A DNA stretch of 64,000 nucleotides from an uncultured Oscillospiraceae bacterium (GCA_910583935.1 CAJTZM010000007.1:1-64000); one strand, 5' to 3'; positions 23,620-32,611 are shown, counted from the stretch's first letter. A program made the numbers and translations. Notes: a model not told the origin generated them from the letters alone.

Positions 23620-25407
23620 ATGCAAAATCAGATGATTGGACTGGTGGGGAATCCCAACTGCGGTAAGAGCACCCTGTTTAACCGGCTGACGGGGGCCAGA
23701 CAGGTCACGGGAAACTGGCCGGGCGTGACGGTGGAGCGCAAGGAAGGGCAGGTGCGGGGAAAGCCCTGGACGCTGGTGGACCTGCCAGGCACTTATTCGC
23801 TGGAATCCTACTCGCCGGAGGAAGGGGTGACCCGCGATTTTTTGCAGAAGACGCCGCCGAATCTGATTTTAAATATTGTTGACGCCACGGCGCTGGAACG
23901 AAATCTCTATTTGACCTTGCAGCTGCTGGAAAAGGAGATCCCGGTAATTGTGGCGCTGAATCTGTGCGACCAGCTGCGCCAGTCCGGCGGGGGCGCCGAC
24001 TGCGAGGCTTTGTCCCAGCGGCTGGGCGTGCCGGTAATCCCTATATCGGCCCGGAGCGGTGAGAACGTCGACCGGCTGTTAAGGGAGCTGGAGGGGGAAC
24101 ACCGCCGGCCGCATCCGCCTAAGGCGGGGAAAACGCAGCAGGACCGATATGCGGTTATCCAGCGGATTTTGGACGGCGCTTACCATACCGGCGGGCTAAG
24201 AGAAGACCGGACCCAGAAGCTGGACGATCTGCTGACCGGAAAATACCTTGCCATCCCTATTTTTCTGCTGGTGATGCTTTTGATGTTTTCGCTGATCTTC
24301 GGGTATCCGGGCGCGAAGATGAAGGAGCTGGCGGAACAGGGGGTCCAGGCGGTATCCGTTTGGCTGGGTGCACTTTTGGAAGGAGCTGGCGCCTCCTGGT
24401 GGGCAAAGGAGCTGGTGGTGGACGGCATCTGGGCAGGGGTGGGTGGAATGCTCTGCTTTTTGCCGCAGATGGCCCTTTTGTTTTTGTTCCTTTCCCTGCT
24501 GGAGGATAGCGGCTACATGGCCAGAAGCGCCTTTGTTATGGACCGGCTTTTGCGAAAGGCGGGACTTTCAGGTAAGGCGTTTATCCCGCTTTTGATGGGG
24601 TTTGGCTGCACCACCCCTGCGGTGATGGCCACACGTACGCTGGAGCGGGAACGGGAGCGGAAGCTGACGGTGCTTTTGATTCCGTTTTTTTCCTGTGGGG
24701 CAAAGCTGCCGGTTTATATCCTGTTTGCAGCGGCCTTTTTCCCAAAAAATCAGGGAGCTTTGATTTTCGGATTGTACCTATTCGGCGTATTGGCGGGGCT
24801 TGTCTGGATCCGCCTGGCCGGCGGCGCGTACAAAGAGGAGGATCCGCCTTTTTTGATGGAGCTGCCGCCCTACCGTCTGCCGACTTTGTCGGGGACGCTG
24901 CGCCATCTTTGGGATAAGTGTCGGGGCTTTGTGGCAAAGGCCGGCACGGTGATTGTTTTGTTAAGCGCGTTGATTTGGCTGATGCAGCATCTGACCTTTT
25001 CGCTTGCGTGGACTAATCAGACCAGTATCAGCATGTTCGGAACCATTGGCGGCTGGCTGGCGCCGCTGTTCGCGCCTTTAGGCTTTGGCAATTGGCAGGC
25101 GGCGGTCTCCCTTTTGGCGGGCATTGTGGCAAAGGAGGCGGTGGTCAGCTCCATGGCGTCGTTGTACGCGTACCAAAACGCCGCCGGTCTTGGCGCCGCT
25201 TTGCAGGGGGCTTTTACCCAGGCGTCGGCCCTGTCCTTTTTGGTATTTGTGCTTTTGTATATGCCCTGTGTGGCGGCCTTTGCCACCATCCGCCGAGAGC
25301 TGGGCGGCTGGAAGCCGGCGGCTCTGGCCATGGCGGGGCAAACGGCTTTTGCCTGGGCCGCCGCCTTTGCCGTATATCGGGCGGCACTGCTTTTCTGGCC
25401 CGTTTAA
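23620..25407 (+). CDS. feoB: Ferrous iron transport protein B (FeoB)
   Basis: A GTP-dependent Fe(II) importer of the inner membrane, 595 residues. The N-terminal G domain has GNPNCGKST (G1), DLPGTYSL (G3), NLCD (G4, in place of NxxD consensus NMMD/NKID) and SARSGEN (G5). The membrane part has the two Gate-type repeats, with SGYMARSAFVMD and GFGCTTPAVMATRT, and the final LYMPCVAAFATI segment carrying the conserved Cys. The protein is on the short side because the cytosolic linker and C-terminal tail are reduced. Downstream, a weak hairpin near 25440-25470 may end the transcript. Confidence 0.96.
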   Translation: MQNQMIGLVGNPNCGKSTLFNRLTGARQVTGNWPGVTVERKEGQVRGKPWTLVDLPGTYSLESYSPEEGVTRDFLQKTPPNLILNIVDATALERNLYLTLQLLEKEIPVIVALNLCDQLRQSGGGADCEALSQRLGVPVIPISARSGENVDRLLRELEGEHRRPHPPKAGKTQQDRYAVIQRILDGAYHTGGLREDRTQKLDDLLTGKYLAIPIFLLVMLLMFSLIFGYPGAKMKELAEQGVQAVSVWLGALLEGAGASWWAKELVVDGIWAGVGGMLCFLPQMALLFLFLSLLEDSGYMARSAFVMDRLLRKAGLSGKAFIPLLMGFGCTTPAVMATRTLERERERKLTVLLIPFFSCGAKLPVYILFAAAFFPKNQGALIFGLYLFGVLAGLVWIRLAGGAYKEEDPPFLMELPPYRLPTLSGTLRHLWDKCRGFVAKAGTVIVLLSALIWLMQHLTFSLAWTNQTSISMFGTIGGWLAPLFAPLGFGNWQAAVSLLAGIVAKEAVVSSMASLYAYQNAAGLGAALQGAFTQASALSFLVFVLLYMPCVAAFATIRRELGGWKPAALAMAGQTAFAWAAAFAVYRAALLFWPV

Positions 25408-25475
25408 AGCGCTTGGAAAAAGGATTTTTGCCGGAATCTACAAAAGAAGCTGGAAAAAGCTTGGATTTTTTCTGA

Positions 25476-25560
25476 TTGTGTAAAGAAAAAAGCCTTGACT
25501 GTTCCAGCTTTTTTCGGTATAATACCCTCTGTAAGTTGTAAAGAAGGGACCTTTACACAA
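25476..25560. promoter_or_regulatory. Inverted 10-bp repeats flanking the ylxM promoter
   Basis: TTGTGTAAAG (25476-25485) and its exact complement CTTTACACAA (25551-25560) bracket the promoter at 25495-25523. A third related copy, TTGTAAAG, lies at 25536-25543. This could be a looping operator or an mRNA hairpin for the latter two copies; no regulator is known to me. Confidence 0.45.
25495..25523 (+). promoter_or_regulatory. Promoter of ylxM-ffh
   Basis: TTGACT (25495-25500), 17 nt, TATAAT (25518-25523), about 65 bp upstream of ylxM. Confidence 0.85.
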
Positions 25561-25590
25561 GCTGTGAGGATGAGCAAAGGAGAGATTTGG

Positions 25591-25950
25591 ATGAAAAATC
25601 TGGATATTTCGGTGCTGCTCGACTTCTACGGCGATATGCTGACCGAAAAGCAGCGGGAGGTTATCGGCTTTTATTACAACGAGGATCTTTCTTTGTCGGA
25701 AATCGGTGAGTTTGAGGGGATCACCCGCCAGGGCGTTCGGGATTCGATTAAGCGCGGTGAGGCGGTCCTTTTGGAAATGGAGGAGCGCTTAGGGCTTGCC
25801 AAGCGCTTTCGGACGATGCAGGAGGGCATTGAGCGGATTGTTCGGTGCGCCCAGGACATCAGCTTTTACAATCGGGAGTATCACTACTCCCGAACGATCG
25901 AGGAAAAGGCGGAGGAGATTATCCGTCTGGCAAAAGAACTGGATGAATAG
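25591..25950 (+). CDS. ylxM: YlxM family SRP-associated DNA-binding-like protein
   Basis: A 119-residue UPF0122 protein with a sigma-70 region 4-like helix-turn-helix (LTEKQREVIGFYYNEDLS followed by IGEFEGITRQGVRDSIKRGE). In streptococci YlxM associates with SRP components. It sits 10 bp upstream of ffh, the usual arrangement. I chose ATG 25591, 8 nt after AGGAG. An open extension upstream to 25495 would overlap the promoter and is not real. Confidence 0.93.
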   Translation: MKNLDISVLLDFYGDMLTEKQREVIGFYYNEDLSLSEIGEFEGITRQGVRDSIKRGEAVLLEMEERLGLAKRFRTMQEGIERIVRCAQDISFYNREYHYSRTIEEKAEEIIRLAKELDE

Positions 25951-25960
25951 AGGTTGACCA

Positions 25961-27337
25961 ATGGCGTTTGAAGGGTTGTCGGGCAAATTATCGGCCGCGT
26001 TTAAAAAGCTGCGCTCCAAGGGCAAGCTGACCGAGGCCGACGTCAAAGAGGCGATGCGGGAGGTCCGCTTGGCCTTGCTGGAGGCGGACGTAAACTATAA
26101 GGTAACCAAGGATTTTATCGCCGCTGTTACCGAAAAGGCCATCGGCTCCCAGGTGCTGGAGAGCCTGACCCCCGCCCAGCATGTGATTAAGATTGTCAAC
26201 GAGGAACTATCGGCCTTGATGGGATCAGAGCAGGCGCGGATAAACCTGTCCTCCAAAATCCCCACTATTATTATGATGTGCGGCCTGCAGGGCTCGGGCA
26301 AAACCACCCATTCGGGCAAGCTGGCGCTGCATTTTAAAAAGCAGGGAAGGCGTCCGCTTCTGGCCGCCTGCGATATCTACCGTCCGGCGGCCATTGAGCA
26401 GTTGAAGGTTGTGGGCGGCAAGGTGGAGGTGCCGGTATTTGAGATGGGACAGGCCGACCCGGTAGAAATCTCCCGAAAGGCGGTTGCGTACGCCAAGGAC
26501 TACGGCCGGGACATTGTGATTTTGGATACGGCCGGGCGGCTGCACATCGACGAAGAGCTGATGACGGAGCTGCAGCGGATTAAGGCCGAGGTAAAGCCGG
26601 ACGAGATCCTGCTGGTGCTGGACGCCATGACCGGTCAGGACGCGGTAAACGTGGCCAAGTCCTTTGACGAGGCGCTGGGGGTCGACGGGGCGGTTTTGAC
26701 AAAGCTCGACGGCGACACCCGCGGCGGCGCGGCGCTGTCCATCCGGGCGGTGACCGGAAAGCCTATCAAATTTGTGGGTATGGGCGAAAAGCTGGAGGAT
26801 CTGGAGCCGTTTTTCCCGGGCCGGATGGCCTCCCGCATCCTGGGTATGGGCGATGTGCTGACCCTCATCGACAAGGCCCAGGAGCAGTTTGACGAAAAAC
26901 AGGCTGCCAAAACAGCGCAGCGGCTAAAGGAGAATAAATTCGATCTCAACGATCTTTTGGATCAGATGCGGCAGCTGAAGAAAATGGGTCCTTTGCAGCA
27001 GGTGATGTCCATGCTGCCGGGGCAGAAGGTCCAGCTTAAGGATGAGGACGCCCAAAAAGGCGAAGAGGAGCTTCGACGGATGGAGGCGATTATCACCTCC
27101 ATGACCGCCAAGGAGCGGGAGAAGCCCTCGCTTATAAACCCATCCCGCAAGCGGCGGATTGCTGCAGGAAGCGGCACCAGGGTGGAGGACGTCAATCGGG
27201 TGCTGCGCCAGTACGATCAGATGCAGAAAATGCTCAAGCAGTTTTCCAATCCCGGAAAAATGAGCAAAAAGCTGCGCCGAATGGGCGGCATGTCGGGAAT
27301 GGGCGGAATGCCCGGCGCAGGCGGGTTCCCGTTTTAA
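25961..27337 (+). CDS. ffh: Signal recognition particle protein Ffh (SRP54)
   Basis: The GTPase subunit of SRP, which targets nascent membrane proteins to FtsY and SecYEG. The 458-residue protein has the N domain, a G domain (GLQGSGKTTHSGKLA, DTAGRLHIDEELM, TKLDGDTRGGAALS) and a methionine-rich M domain that binds 4.5S RNA and signal sequences (from about residue 330: MRQLKKMGPLQQVMSMLPG, SRKRRIAAGSG). It ends in a Gly/Met tail. It lies downstream of ylxM and upstream of rpsP. Confidence 0.98.
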   Translation: MAFEGLSGKLSAAFKKLRSKGKLTEADVKEAMREVRLALLEADVNYKVTKDFIAAVTEKAIGSQVLESLTPAQHVIKIVNEELSALMGSEQARINLSSKIPTIIMMCGLQGSGKTTHSGKLALHFKKQGRRPLLAACDIYRPAAIEQLKVVGGKVEVPVFEMGQADPVEISRKAVAYAKDYGRDIVILDTAGRLHIDEELMTELQRIKAEVKPDEILLVLDAMTGQDAVNVAKSFDEALGVDGAVLTKLDGDTRGGAALSIRAVTGKPIKFVGMGEKLEDLEPFFPGRMASRILGMGDVLTLIDKAQEQFDEKQAAKTAQRLKENKFDLNDLLDQMRQLKKMGPLQQVMSMLPGQKVQLKDEDAQKGEEELRRMEAIITSMTAKEREKPSLINPSRKRRIAAGSGTRVEDVNRVLRQYDQMQKMLKQFSNPGKMSKKLRRMGGMSGMGGMPGAGGFPF

Positions 27338-27403
27338 ATTTTTTTGGTATCAACCGGCTGACCGGTCAGTATACACAATCAAAGCATATGGAGGTGACAG
27401 GAC

Positions 27404-27646
27404 ATGGCTGTTAAAATAAGACTGCGCAGAATGGGCGCGAAAAAAGCCCCTTTCTACCGCATTGTTGTAGCGGATTCCAGATATCCCAGAGACGGCAGAT
27501 TCATTGAAGAGGTCGGCTATTACGATCCCACCAAGGAACCTTCTGTTGTCAAGGTCGATGAGGAAAAAGCGAAAAAATGGATTTCCAACGGCGCACAACC
27601 TACCGATACTGTGAAATCCCTGCTGAAAATTGCCGGCGTGCTCTAA
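27404..27646 (+). CDS. rpsP: 30S ribosomal protein S16
   Basis: An 80-residue S16 with the canonical start MAVKIRLRRMGAKKAPFYRI and the RDGRFIEEVGYYDP motif. Preceded by GGAGGTGACAGGAC. It lies between ffh and khpA as in most Firmicutes. Confidence 0.98.
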   Translation: MAVKIRLRRMGAKKAPFYRIVVADSRYPRDGRFIEEVGYYDPTKEPSVVKVDEEKAKKWISNGAQPTDTVKSLLKIAGVL

Positions 27647-27667
27647 TCGGTGAAAGGTGATAAGGCT

Positions 27668-27901
27668 ATGGAAGAACTGTTAGTGACAATCGCAAAAGGC
27701 CTTGTGGAAGACAAGGGCGCGGTTTCTGTTACTGCCGACGCTCCGGACGAGGAAGGTATAATCGTGTACCATCTGCATGTAGGGGCGGACGATATGGGCA
27801 GAGTCATCGGAAAGCAAGGGCGGATTGCGAAATCCATCCGTTCGGTGATGAAGGCGGCCGCAACCCGGCAGGGGACAAAAATTGCGGTAGAAATCGATTA
27901 G
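27668..27901 (+). CDS. khpA: KH-domain RNA-binding protein KhpA
   Basis: A 77-residue single KH-domain protein (formerly YlqC), an RNA chaperone that pairs with KhpB/Jag and influences cell division in pneumococcus. The KH signature GADDMGRVIGKQGRIAKSIR has the GxxG loop (GKQG). I chose ATG 27668; a GTG at 27650 would add six residues without family support. It is 21 bp after rpsP. A terminator-like hairpin follows before rimM. Confidence 0.92.
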   Translation: MEELLVTIAKGLVEDKGAVSVTADAPDEEGIIVYHLHVGADDMGRVIGKQGRIAKSIRSVMKAAATRQGTKIAVEID

Positions 27902-27924
27902 TATTGCTTACAAAGGCCGAAAGG

Positions 27925-27988
27925 GACTGTAATAAAAGGGCAGGCGGGTATATCCGGATCTCCTTTTGTTGCAGTCTCGTTTTGTTTT
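27925..27988 (+). terminator. Terminator/attenuator hairpin between khpA and rimM
   Basis: A 15-bp stem (GACTGTAATAAAAGG with CCTTTTGTTGCAGTC, two G-T pairs, 22-nt loop) followed by TCGTTTTGTTTT. It divides the rpsP-khpA part from rimM-trmD and may limit readthrough. Confidence 0.75.
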
Positions 27989-28016
27989 GGCGCACGGTTT
28001 GCCAAAAGGAGATTTT

Positions 28017-28532
28017 ATGAGGAAAGATTATCTGGAGATCGGAAAAATTGTGACCACCCACGGCGTCACAGGGGAGGTCAAGGTCTATCCCTGGTGCGAC
28101 ACGCCGGATTTTTTGGCCGGGTTTTCCCGTCTTTTTCTAAATAAGGGAAAGGATCCGGTGCTGGTGCAGCGGGCGCGTGTCCAAAAGAACATGGTGCTTC
28201 TCAAGCTGGAGGGGATAGACACGATGGAGGCGGCTCAGGCCCTGCGGGGGCAGATTTTGTACGCCGACCGGGCGGGCATGCCCTTGGAGGAGGGGGAATA
28301 CTTCATTCAGGATCTGATCGGCCTGTCGGTAATCGACGCGGATACCGGGGAAGAATACGGGACGCTCAGCGACGTTTCTCAGACCGGCGCCAATGATGTG
28401 TATCACATCCAAAAGCCGGGGGAGGCCCAAAAGCTGATTCCGGCCATCCCGCAGGTGGTTGTTAAGACGGATATCGAAGGCGGCGTAATGCGGATTCGCC
28501 CGCTGAAAGGACTGTTCGACGATGCGGATTGA
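28017..28532 (+). CDS. rimM: 16S rRNA processing protein RimM
   Basis: A 30S maturation factor that binds S19, 171 residues. The N-terminal beta-barrel begins YLEIGKIVTTHGVTGEVKV, and the PRC-barrel has EYFIQDLIGLSVID and ends with RIRPLKGLFDD. ATG 28017 follows AAGGAG by 5 nt. The frame is open upstream to 27966, but that part falls in the hairpin. It overlaps trmD by 11 bp. Confidence 0.96.
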   Translation: MRKDYLEIGKIVTTHGVTGEVKVYPWCDTPDFLAGFSRLFLNKGKDPVLVQRARVQKNMVLLKLEGIDTMEAAQALRGQILYADRAGMPLEEGEYFIQDLIGLSVIDADTGEEYGTLSDVSQTGANDVYHIQKPGEAQKLIPAIPQVVVKTDIEGGVMRIRPLKGLFDDAD

Positions 28533-29217
28533 TATTGCGACGCTGTTTCCGGATATGTGCGAGGCGGTGCTGAGCGAAAGCATTATCGGCCGAGCCCGAA
28601 AGGCGGGGCTGCTGGAGGTTTACTGCCACAATATCCGAGATTACACCCAAGACAAGCACCGCCGGGTAGACGACACCCCCTACGGCGGCGGAATGGGCAT
28701 GGTGATGCAGGCGGACCCGATTTTTCGCTGCTATCAGGCGGTCTGTGAAAAGCTGCCGCAAAGGCCCCGGGTGATTTATCTGTCCCCCCAGGGGAAGGTA
28801 TTGACCCAGCGGATGGCGGTGGAATATTCCAAGGAGGAATATCTGTTTTTGCTCTGCGGCCATTATGAAGGGGTGGATGAGCGGGTTTTGGAAGAAATTG
28901 TGGATGAAGAGCTGTCCATCGGAGACTATGTGCTCACCGGCGGGGAGCTGCCGGCGCTGGTTTTTGTGGATACGGTGGGCCGTTTGTGTGAAGGCGTGCT
29001 GGCGGACGCATCCTGCTTTATGGAGGAGAGTCATTTCGACGGGCTGCTGGAATATCCGCAGTTTACCAAGCCGGCGGTATGGCATGGCAGAGAGGTGCCT
29101 GCCGTTCTGCTCAGCGGACATCATGCGAACATCAAAAGCTGGCGCAGGGAGCAGTCGGTGCAGCGCACCCGGCAAAAGCGGCCGGATCTTTGGGAAAAGA
29201 CGGAGAAAAAAGGGTAG
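28522..29217 (+). CDS. trmD: tRNA (guanine37-N1)-methyltransferase TrmD
   Basis: Methylates G37 of tRNAs reading CNN codons, using SAM bound in a trefoil knot. The 231-residue protein has MRIDIATLFPDM, RVDDTPYGGGMGMVMQ, CGHYEGVDERV and the knot motif SIGDYVLTGGELPALV, with the catalytic Asp after the HFDG loop. It overlaps rimM. rplS, which normally follows trmD, is 22 kb away in this genome. Confidence 0.98.
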   Translation: MRIDIATLFPDMCEAVLSESIIGRARKAGLLEVYCHNIRDYTQDKHRRVDDTPYGGGMGMVMQADPIFRCYQAVCEKLPQRPRVIYLSPQGKVLTQRMAVEYSKEEYLFLLCGHYEGVDERVLEEIVDEELSIGDYVLTGGELPALVFVDTVGRLCEGVLADASCFMEESHFDGLLEYPQFTKPAVWHGREVPAVLLSGHHANIKSWRREQSVQRTRQKRPDLWEKTEKKG

Positions 29218-29371
29218 GTTCTGCCGCGGTTTAGCGCTGGATTCGGCGGTCTTGACAAAGTGTGGTATAATAACGGTTGAAACGCTGTTATACAAGATTT
29301 TTATGGCTGTCCTACGGCCAAGCATGGAAGCAGAACGGCCGGAAGCGCTTGATTCCTGATAGGAGATGCTT

Positions 29372-29809
29372 ATGAAAAAAGCCATTGGAGTTTATTTGCT
29401 GCTGCAGGCGGTGATCAGAGGGGTGTGCCTTTTTTTGAGCCTGCGAAGCGATGAATCGTCCTTGCCGATCGTGGTTCTGATCACCAGCGCCTTGCTGATG
29501 GCAGGGGCGGTCTATATGGTTGTACTGACCTTTTTAGACAAGGCAAGGCTTCGCCAGCTTTCCCGATTTTTTGTTTTTTTGATGGTTATAACGGTATTTA
29601 ATATCATTTTTATGTTTTTCCAGCCGGTGGAGATGATCCCCACCGACAGCTGGGTGACCGGCAACCTGTTTGATCTTTTGATGGCGGGTATCATTCTGTT
29701 TTACCTCACGCGCCAAAAGTACTACATCCGCGCCAAGTATGTGTCCGATACACAAACTGGGGAAGAAAACGGGGCTTCATCCGGGCAAAAGGCCCGGCCG
29801 ACCGCATAA
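29372..29809 (+). CDS. Hypothetical four-helix membrane protein
   Basis: A 145-residue protein with about four hydrophobic segments (residues ~5-25, 32-52, 66-86, 100-120) and a polar C-terminal tail (about 121-145). I recognise no family. ATG 29372 has AGGAG 6 nt upstream; an earlier ATG at 29366 abuts the binding site and is unlikely. It stands alone between trmD and a terminator. Confidence 0.75.
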   Translation: MKKAIGVYLLLQAVIRGVCLFLSLRSDESSLPIVVLITSALLMAGAVYMVVLTFLDKARLRQLSRFFVFLMVITVFNIIFMFFQPVEMIPTDSWVTGNLFDLLMAGIILFYLTRQKYYIRAKYVSDTQTGEENGASSGQKARPTA

Positions 29810-29830
29810 ATCCAGGCAAAAACCGGTACA

Positions 29831-29869
29831 GAGGGCCTTTCCGCAGGGGAGGGGCCCTCACTTTTTTTA
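29831..29869 (+). terminator. Intrinsic terminator after the membrane protein gene
   Basis: GAGGGCC pairs with GGCCCTC around an inner TTTCC/GGAGG stem, followed by CACTTTTTTTA. Confidence 0.85.
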
Positions 29870-29946
29870 TTTGACTGGCATAGAATACAGTATCTTAGTG
29901 AAATCCTCCTGCAAGGGATCTTTCCTGGGGGCGATAAGATAAAACG

Positions 29947-29975
29947 CCGCCGGTTTCTGCCGGCGGTTTGTATTA
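29947..29975 (+). terminator. GC-rich hairpin upstream of the next gene
   Basis: CCGCCGG/CCGGCGG with a 6-nt loop, then TTTGTATT. It ends about 22 bp before the next start codon, so it could be a terminator for upstream readthrough or an attenuator. No convincing promoter lies after it. Confidence 0.45.
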
Positions 29976-29996
29976 CATAGGACGGGCGGGAGAAAG

Positions 29997-30359
29997 ATGA
30001 CAATTTTGCGTTTTTTGGAAATTTGTCTGACCGGAATCGGCGCGTGGGCACTGGTAATGCTTTTATACCGGCTGTTTTTAATGCCGGCGAAAAGGGATTT
30101 TATGCCGCTGGTGCTGCCGGTAAAGGGCGGTGCGGATTCGGTGGAGGGACGGCTGCGATGGGCCTGCTGGCAGGCGCGAATGGGAGGAAGGTACGGGGTC
30201 CTGTACATCCTGGACTGCGGCATGGGGGAGGAAACCGCCCAAATTTGCAGGCGCTTTGCCCGGGAAAACGACAATGTAGTGATTGGGGATATGCAGGCGT
30301 TGGAGCGCCGAATTGCCGGTGAAGACGATTGCAACGGGGAAAAAAGTGTAGTATACTAA
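29997..30359 (+). CDS. Hypothetical membrane-anchored protein
   Basis: A 120-residue protein of unknown function. Residues 5-28 are hydrophobic (FLEICLTGIGAWALVMLLYRLFL) and likely anchor it. The rest is a soluble alpha/beta-looking domain including LYILDCGMGEETAQICRRFA. A GGGAGAAAG binding site precedes the ATG. It lies 41 bp upstream of recD2 and may share its transcript. Confidence 0.7.
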   Translation: MTILRFLEICLTGIGAWALVMLLYRLFLMPAKRDFMPLVLPVKGGADSVEGRLRWACWQARMGGRYGVLYILDCGMGEETAQICRRFARENDNVVIGDMQALERRIAGEDDCNGEKSVVY

Positions 30360-30400
30360 AGAAAAAACACATGGGCGGTTTTTCGCCCGTTTGAGGGATT

Positions 30401-32611
30401 ATGGAAGCACAGGAATATATCCGGCTGACTGGCACGGTGGAGCACATTGTCTACCAAAAAGAGGAAAGCGGGTTTACTGTATTGGAATTGGCGTCCGGCG
30501 GGGAGCTGATCACCGTCGTGGGCGAAATGCCCGGCGTGGCCGAGGGGGAACAGCTGATCCTTACCGGAAATTACGCGGCCCATCCGACCTTTGGGAGCCA
30601 GTTTCGCGTGTCGCTTTACGAACGGCAGCTGCCCGCGACGGCAGGCGCCATCTATAAATATCTGGCGGCAGGCGCGATCAAGGGGATCGGGCCTGCTTTG
30701 GCGCGCCGCATTGTGGACCGATTTGGGGAGGATACGCTGGAGATCATGGAAAAGGTGCCCTCACAGCTGTGCCAGGTAAAGGGGGTATCCCAACGAAAGG
30801 CGGAGGAAATTGCCCAGGAATTCCAACGGATTTTCGGCGTCCGGGCGGTGATGCTGTTTTTGGCAAAGTACCAGATTCACTCCTCTATCTGCGTTCGAGT
30901 GTGGAAAAAATGGGCGGTGACGGCAGTGGACGTGATTCGGGAAAATCCGTATGTGCTGTGCCGGGGGGATATCGGGCTTCATTTTGACCAGGCCGACAGC
31001 ATCGCCCGTTCCATGGAGATCCCGGAAGACGACCCGCGCCGGATTGAGGCGGGCCTGCGATTTGTACTCAGCCACAACCTGAGCAACGGGCATACCTGCC
31101 TGCCGGAAGAGACACTGCTTTCGGTGGCGCAGACGCTGCTTTCGGCGCAGCGAGACGCGCTGGAAGCCGGCCTGGAGCGTTTATCTCAGCAAAACGATTT
31201 GGTCCTTTGCAGCTGCGGCGGCCGGGGTTTTGTCTTTCTGCCGGAGTTGTACGCCGCCGAAACCTACATTGCCGGGCGTTTGTCCCTGATTTTGTCCTCT
31301 TATCCGGATTTAGGCAAAGCCTATGACCGGCAGATTGACGCTTTGCAGGAGCAGCTGGGGATTGTTTACGAATCCCGGCAGCGCAGGGCGGTGACCATGG
31401 CGCTTAACAACGGAGTGTTTATTCTAACCGGCGGTCCCGGCACCGGAAAGACCACCATCATCAATGCGATTATCGAGCTGTTTGAGCAGCAGGGCGACAA
31501 GGTGATGCTGGCTGCGCCCACCGGCCGGGCGGCGAAGCGAATGAGTGAGCTGACCGGCCGCCAGGCGAAGACCATCCACCGGCTGCTGGAGGTGGATTTC
31601 CGCGAGGGCGGCCTGCCGGTGTTTAAGCGGGACGAGAGAAATACCCTGCATGCCGACGTAATCATTGTGGATGAAATGTCCATGGTGGATACACTGCTGT
31701 TTCAAAGCCTTCTGCGGGCCATGAAGCTTGGGTGCCGGCTGATCATGGTGGGAGATATTGACCAGCTGCCGTCGGTAGGGGCGGGAAATGTGCTCAAGGA
31801 CCTGATTGAGGCGGACGTTATCCCCACAGTGCATTTACAGGAGATTTTCCGCCAGGCCGCCGAGAGCCTGATTATTACCAACGCCCACGCCATCGTAAAG
31901 GGAGAGCAGCCGGATCTCAAAAGCCGGGACCGGGATTTTTTCTATCTGGCAGGCGGCGGATACGCGGCGGTGACCGAGACCCTTTTGGACATGGTGCAAA
32001 GACGGCTGCCGCGGCAGTACGGCTTTTCGCCGATGACCGACATCCAGGTGCTTTGCCCCAGCCGAATGGGGCAGCTGGGCACGATGGAGCTAAACCGGCG
32101 GCTCCAGGAACGGCTGAACCCTCCCTCTCCAGACAAGCCGGAGGTGAAAATTTTTGCAAATTTGTTTCGTTTAGGCGATAAGGTAATGCAAATTAAAAAT
32201 AATTATGATATCATATGGAAAAAGGACGACGGGGAAAATGGTTCCGGCGTTTTTAACGGCGATATTGGGGAAATCCTTTTGATCGACAAAGGGCAGGGGG
32301 TCGTCAAGATCCGGTACGACGACCGAGTAGCCGATTATTCGCCGGACATGCTGTCCGAGCTGGAGCTGGCCTACGCGGTGACGGTCCACAAAAGTCAGGG
32401 GAGCGAGTTTCCCTGTGTCATCCTATCTTTGGACTCGCCCAACCGAAAGCTTTATTATCGGAACCTTTTGTACACGGCGGTGACCCGTGCCAAGCAGCTT
32501 TTATTGATTATGGGCAATCCCCGAAGCCTGCCGGCGATGGTGGCCAATAACCGCAAGACCCTGCGCTACACCAATTTGGCCGGATTTTTAATCGAGCAGA
32601 CCCAGGGATGA
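30401..32611 (+). CDS. recD2: ATP-dependent RecD2-like helicase
   Basis: A 5'-3' DNA helicase of the RecD2/TraA type, which works outside RecBCD in repair and fork maintenance, 736 residues. An N-terminal OB-like domain is followed by helix-hairpin-helix segments (GIGPALARRIVDRFGEDTLE; VKGVSQRKAEEIAQEF). The superfamily 1 motor follows: Walker A GGPGTGKTTIINAI, Walker B IIVDEMSMVDT, GDIDQLPSVGAGNVL, and near the end AVTVHKSQGSEFPCVI with the YTAVTRAK motif VI. Start ATG 30401 follows GAGGG. It is 11 bp upstream of the ComFC-like gene. Confidence 0.95.
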   Translation: MEAQEYIRLTGTVEHIVYQKEESGFTVLELASGGELITVVGEMPGVAEGEQLILTGNYAAHPTFGSQFRVSLYERQLPATAGAIYKYLAAGAIKGIGPALARRIVDRFGEDTLEIMEKVPSQLCQVKGVSQRKAEEIAQEFQRIFGVRAVMLFLAKYQIHSSICVRVWKKWAVTAVDVIRENPYVLCRGDIGLHFDQADSIARSMEIPEDDPRRIEAGLRFVLSHNLSNGHTCLPEETLLSVAQTLLSAQRDALEAGLERLSQQNDLVLCSCGGRGFVFLPELYAAETYIAGRLSLILSSYPDLGKAYDRQIDALQEQLGIVYESRQRRAVTMALNNGVFILTGGPGTGKTTIINAIIELFEQQGDKVMLAAPTGRAAKRMSELTGRQAKTIHRLLEVDFREGGLPVFKRDERNTLHADVIIVDEMSMVDTLLFQSLLRAMKLGCRLIMVGDIDQLPSVGAGNVLKDLIEADVIPTVHLQEIFRQAAESLIITNAHAIVKGEQPDLKSRDRDFFYLAGGGYAAVTETLLDMVQRRLPRQYGFSPMTDIQVLCPSRMGQLGTMELNRRLQERLNPPSPDKPEVKIFANLFRLGDKVMQIKNNYDIIWKKDDGENGSGVFNGDIGEILLIDKGQGVVKIRYDDRVADYSPDMLSELELAYAVTVHKSQGSEFPCVILSLDSPNRKLYYRNLLYTAVTRAKQLLLIMGNPRSLPAMVANNRKTLRYTNLAGFLIEQTQG

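Noticed and set aside
29252..29271. TTGACA and TATAAT close together after trmD
   Set aside because: Only 8 nt separate them, too short for a sigma-A promoter. The TATAAT might work with another -35, but none is convincing.
29272..29360. Possible SRP (4.5S) RNA, because of GGAAGCAG
   Set aside because: The conserved GGTCAGG...GGAAGCAGCC apical loop context is absent and no suitable long hairpin forms.
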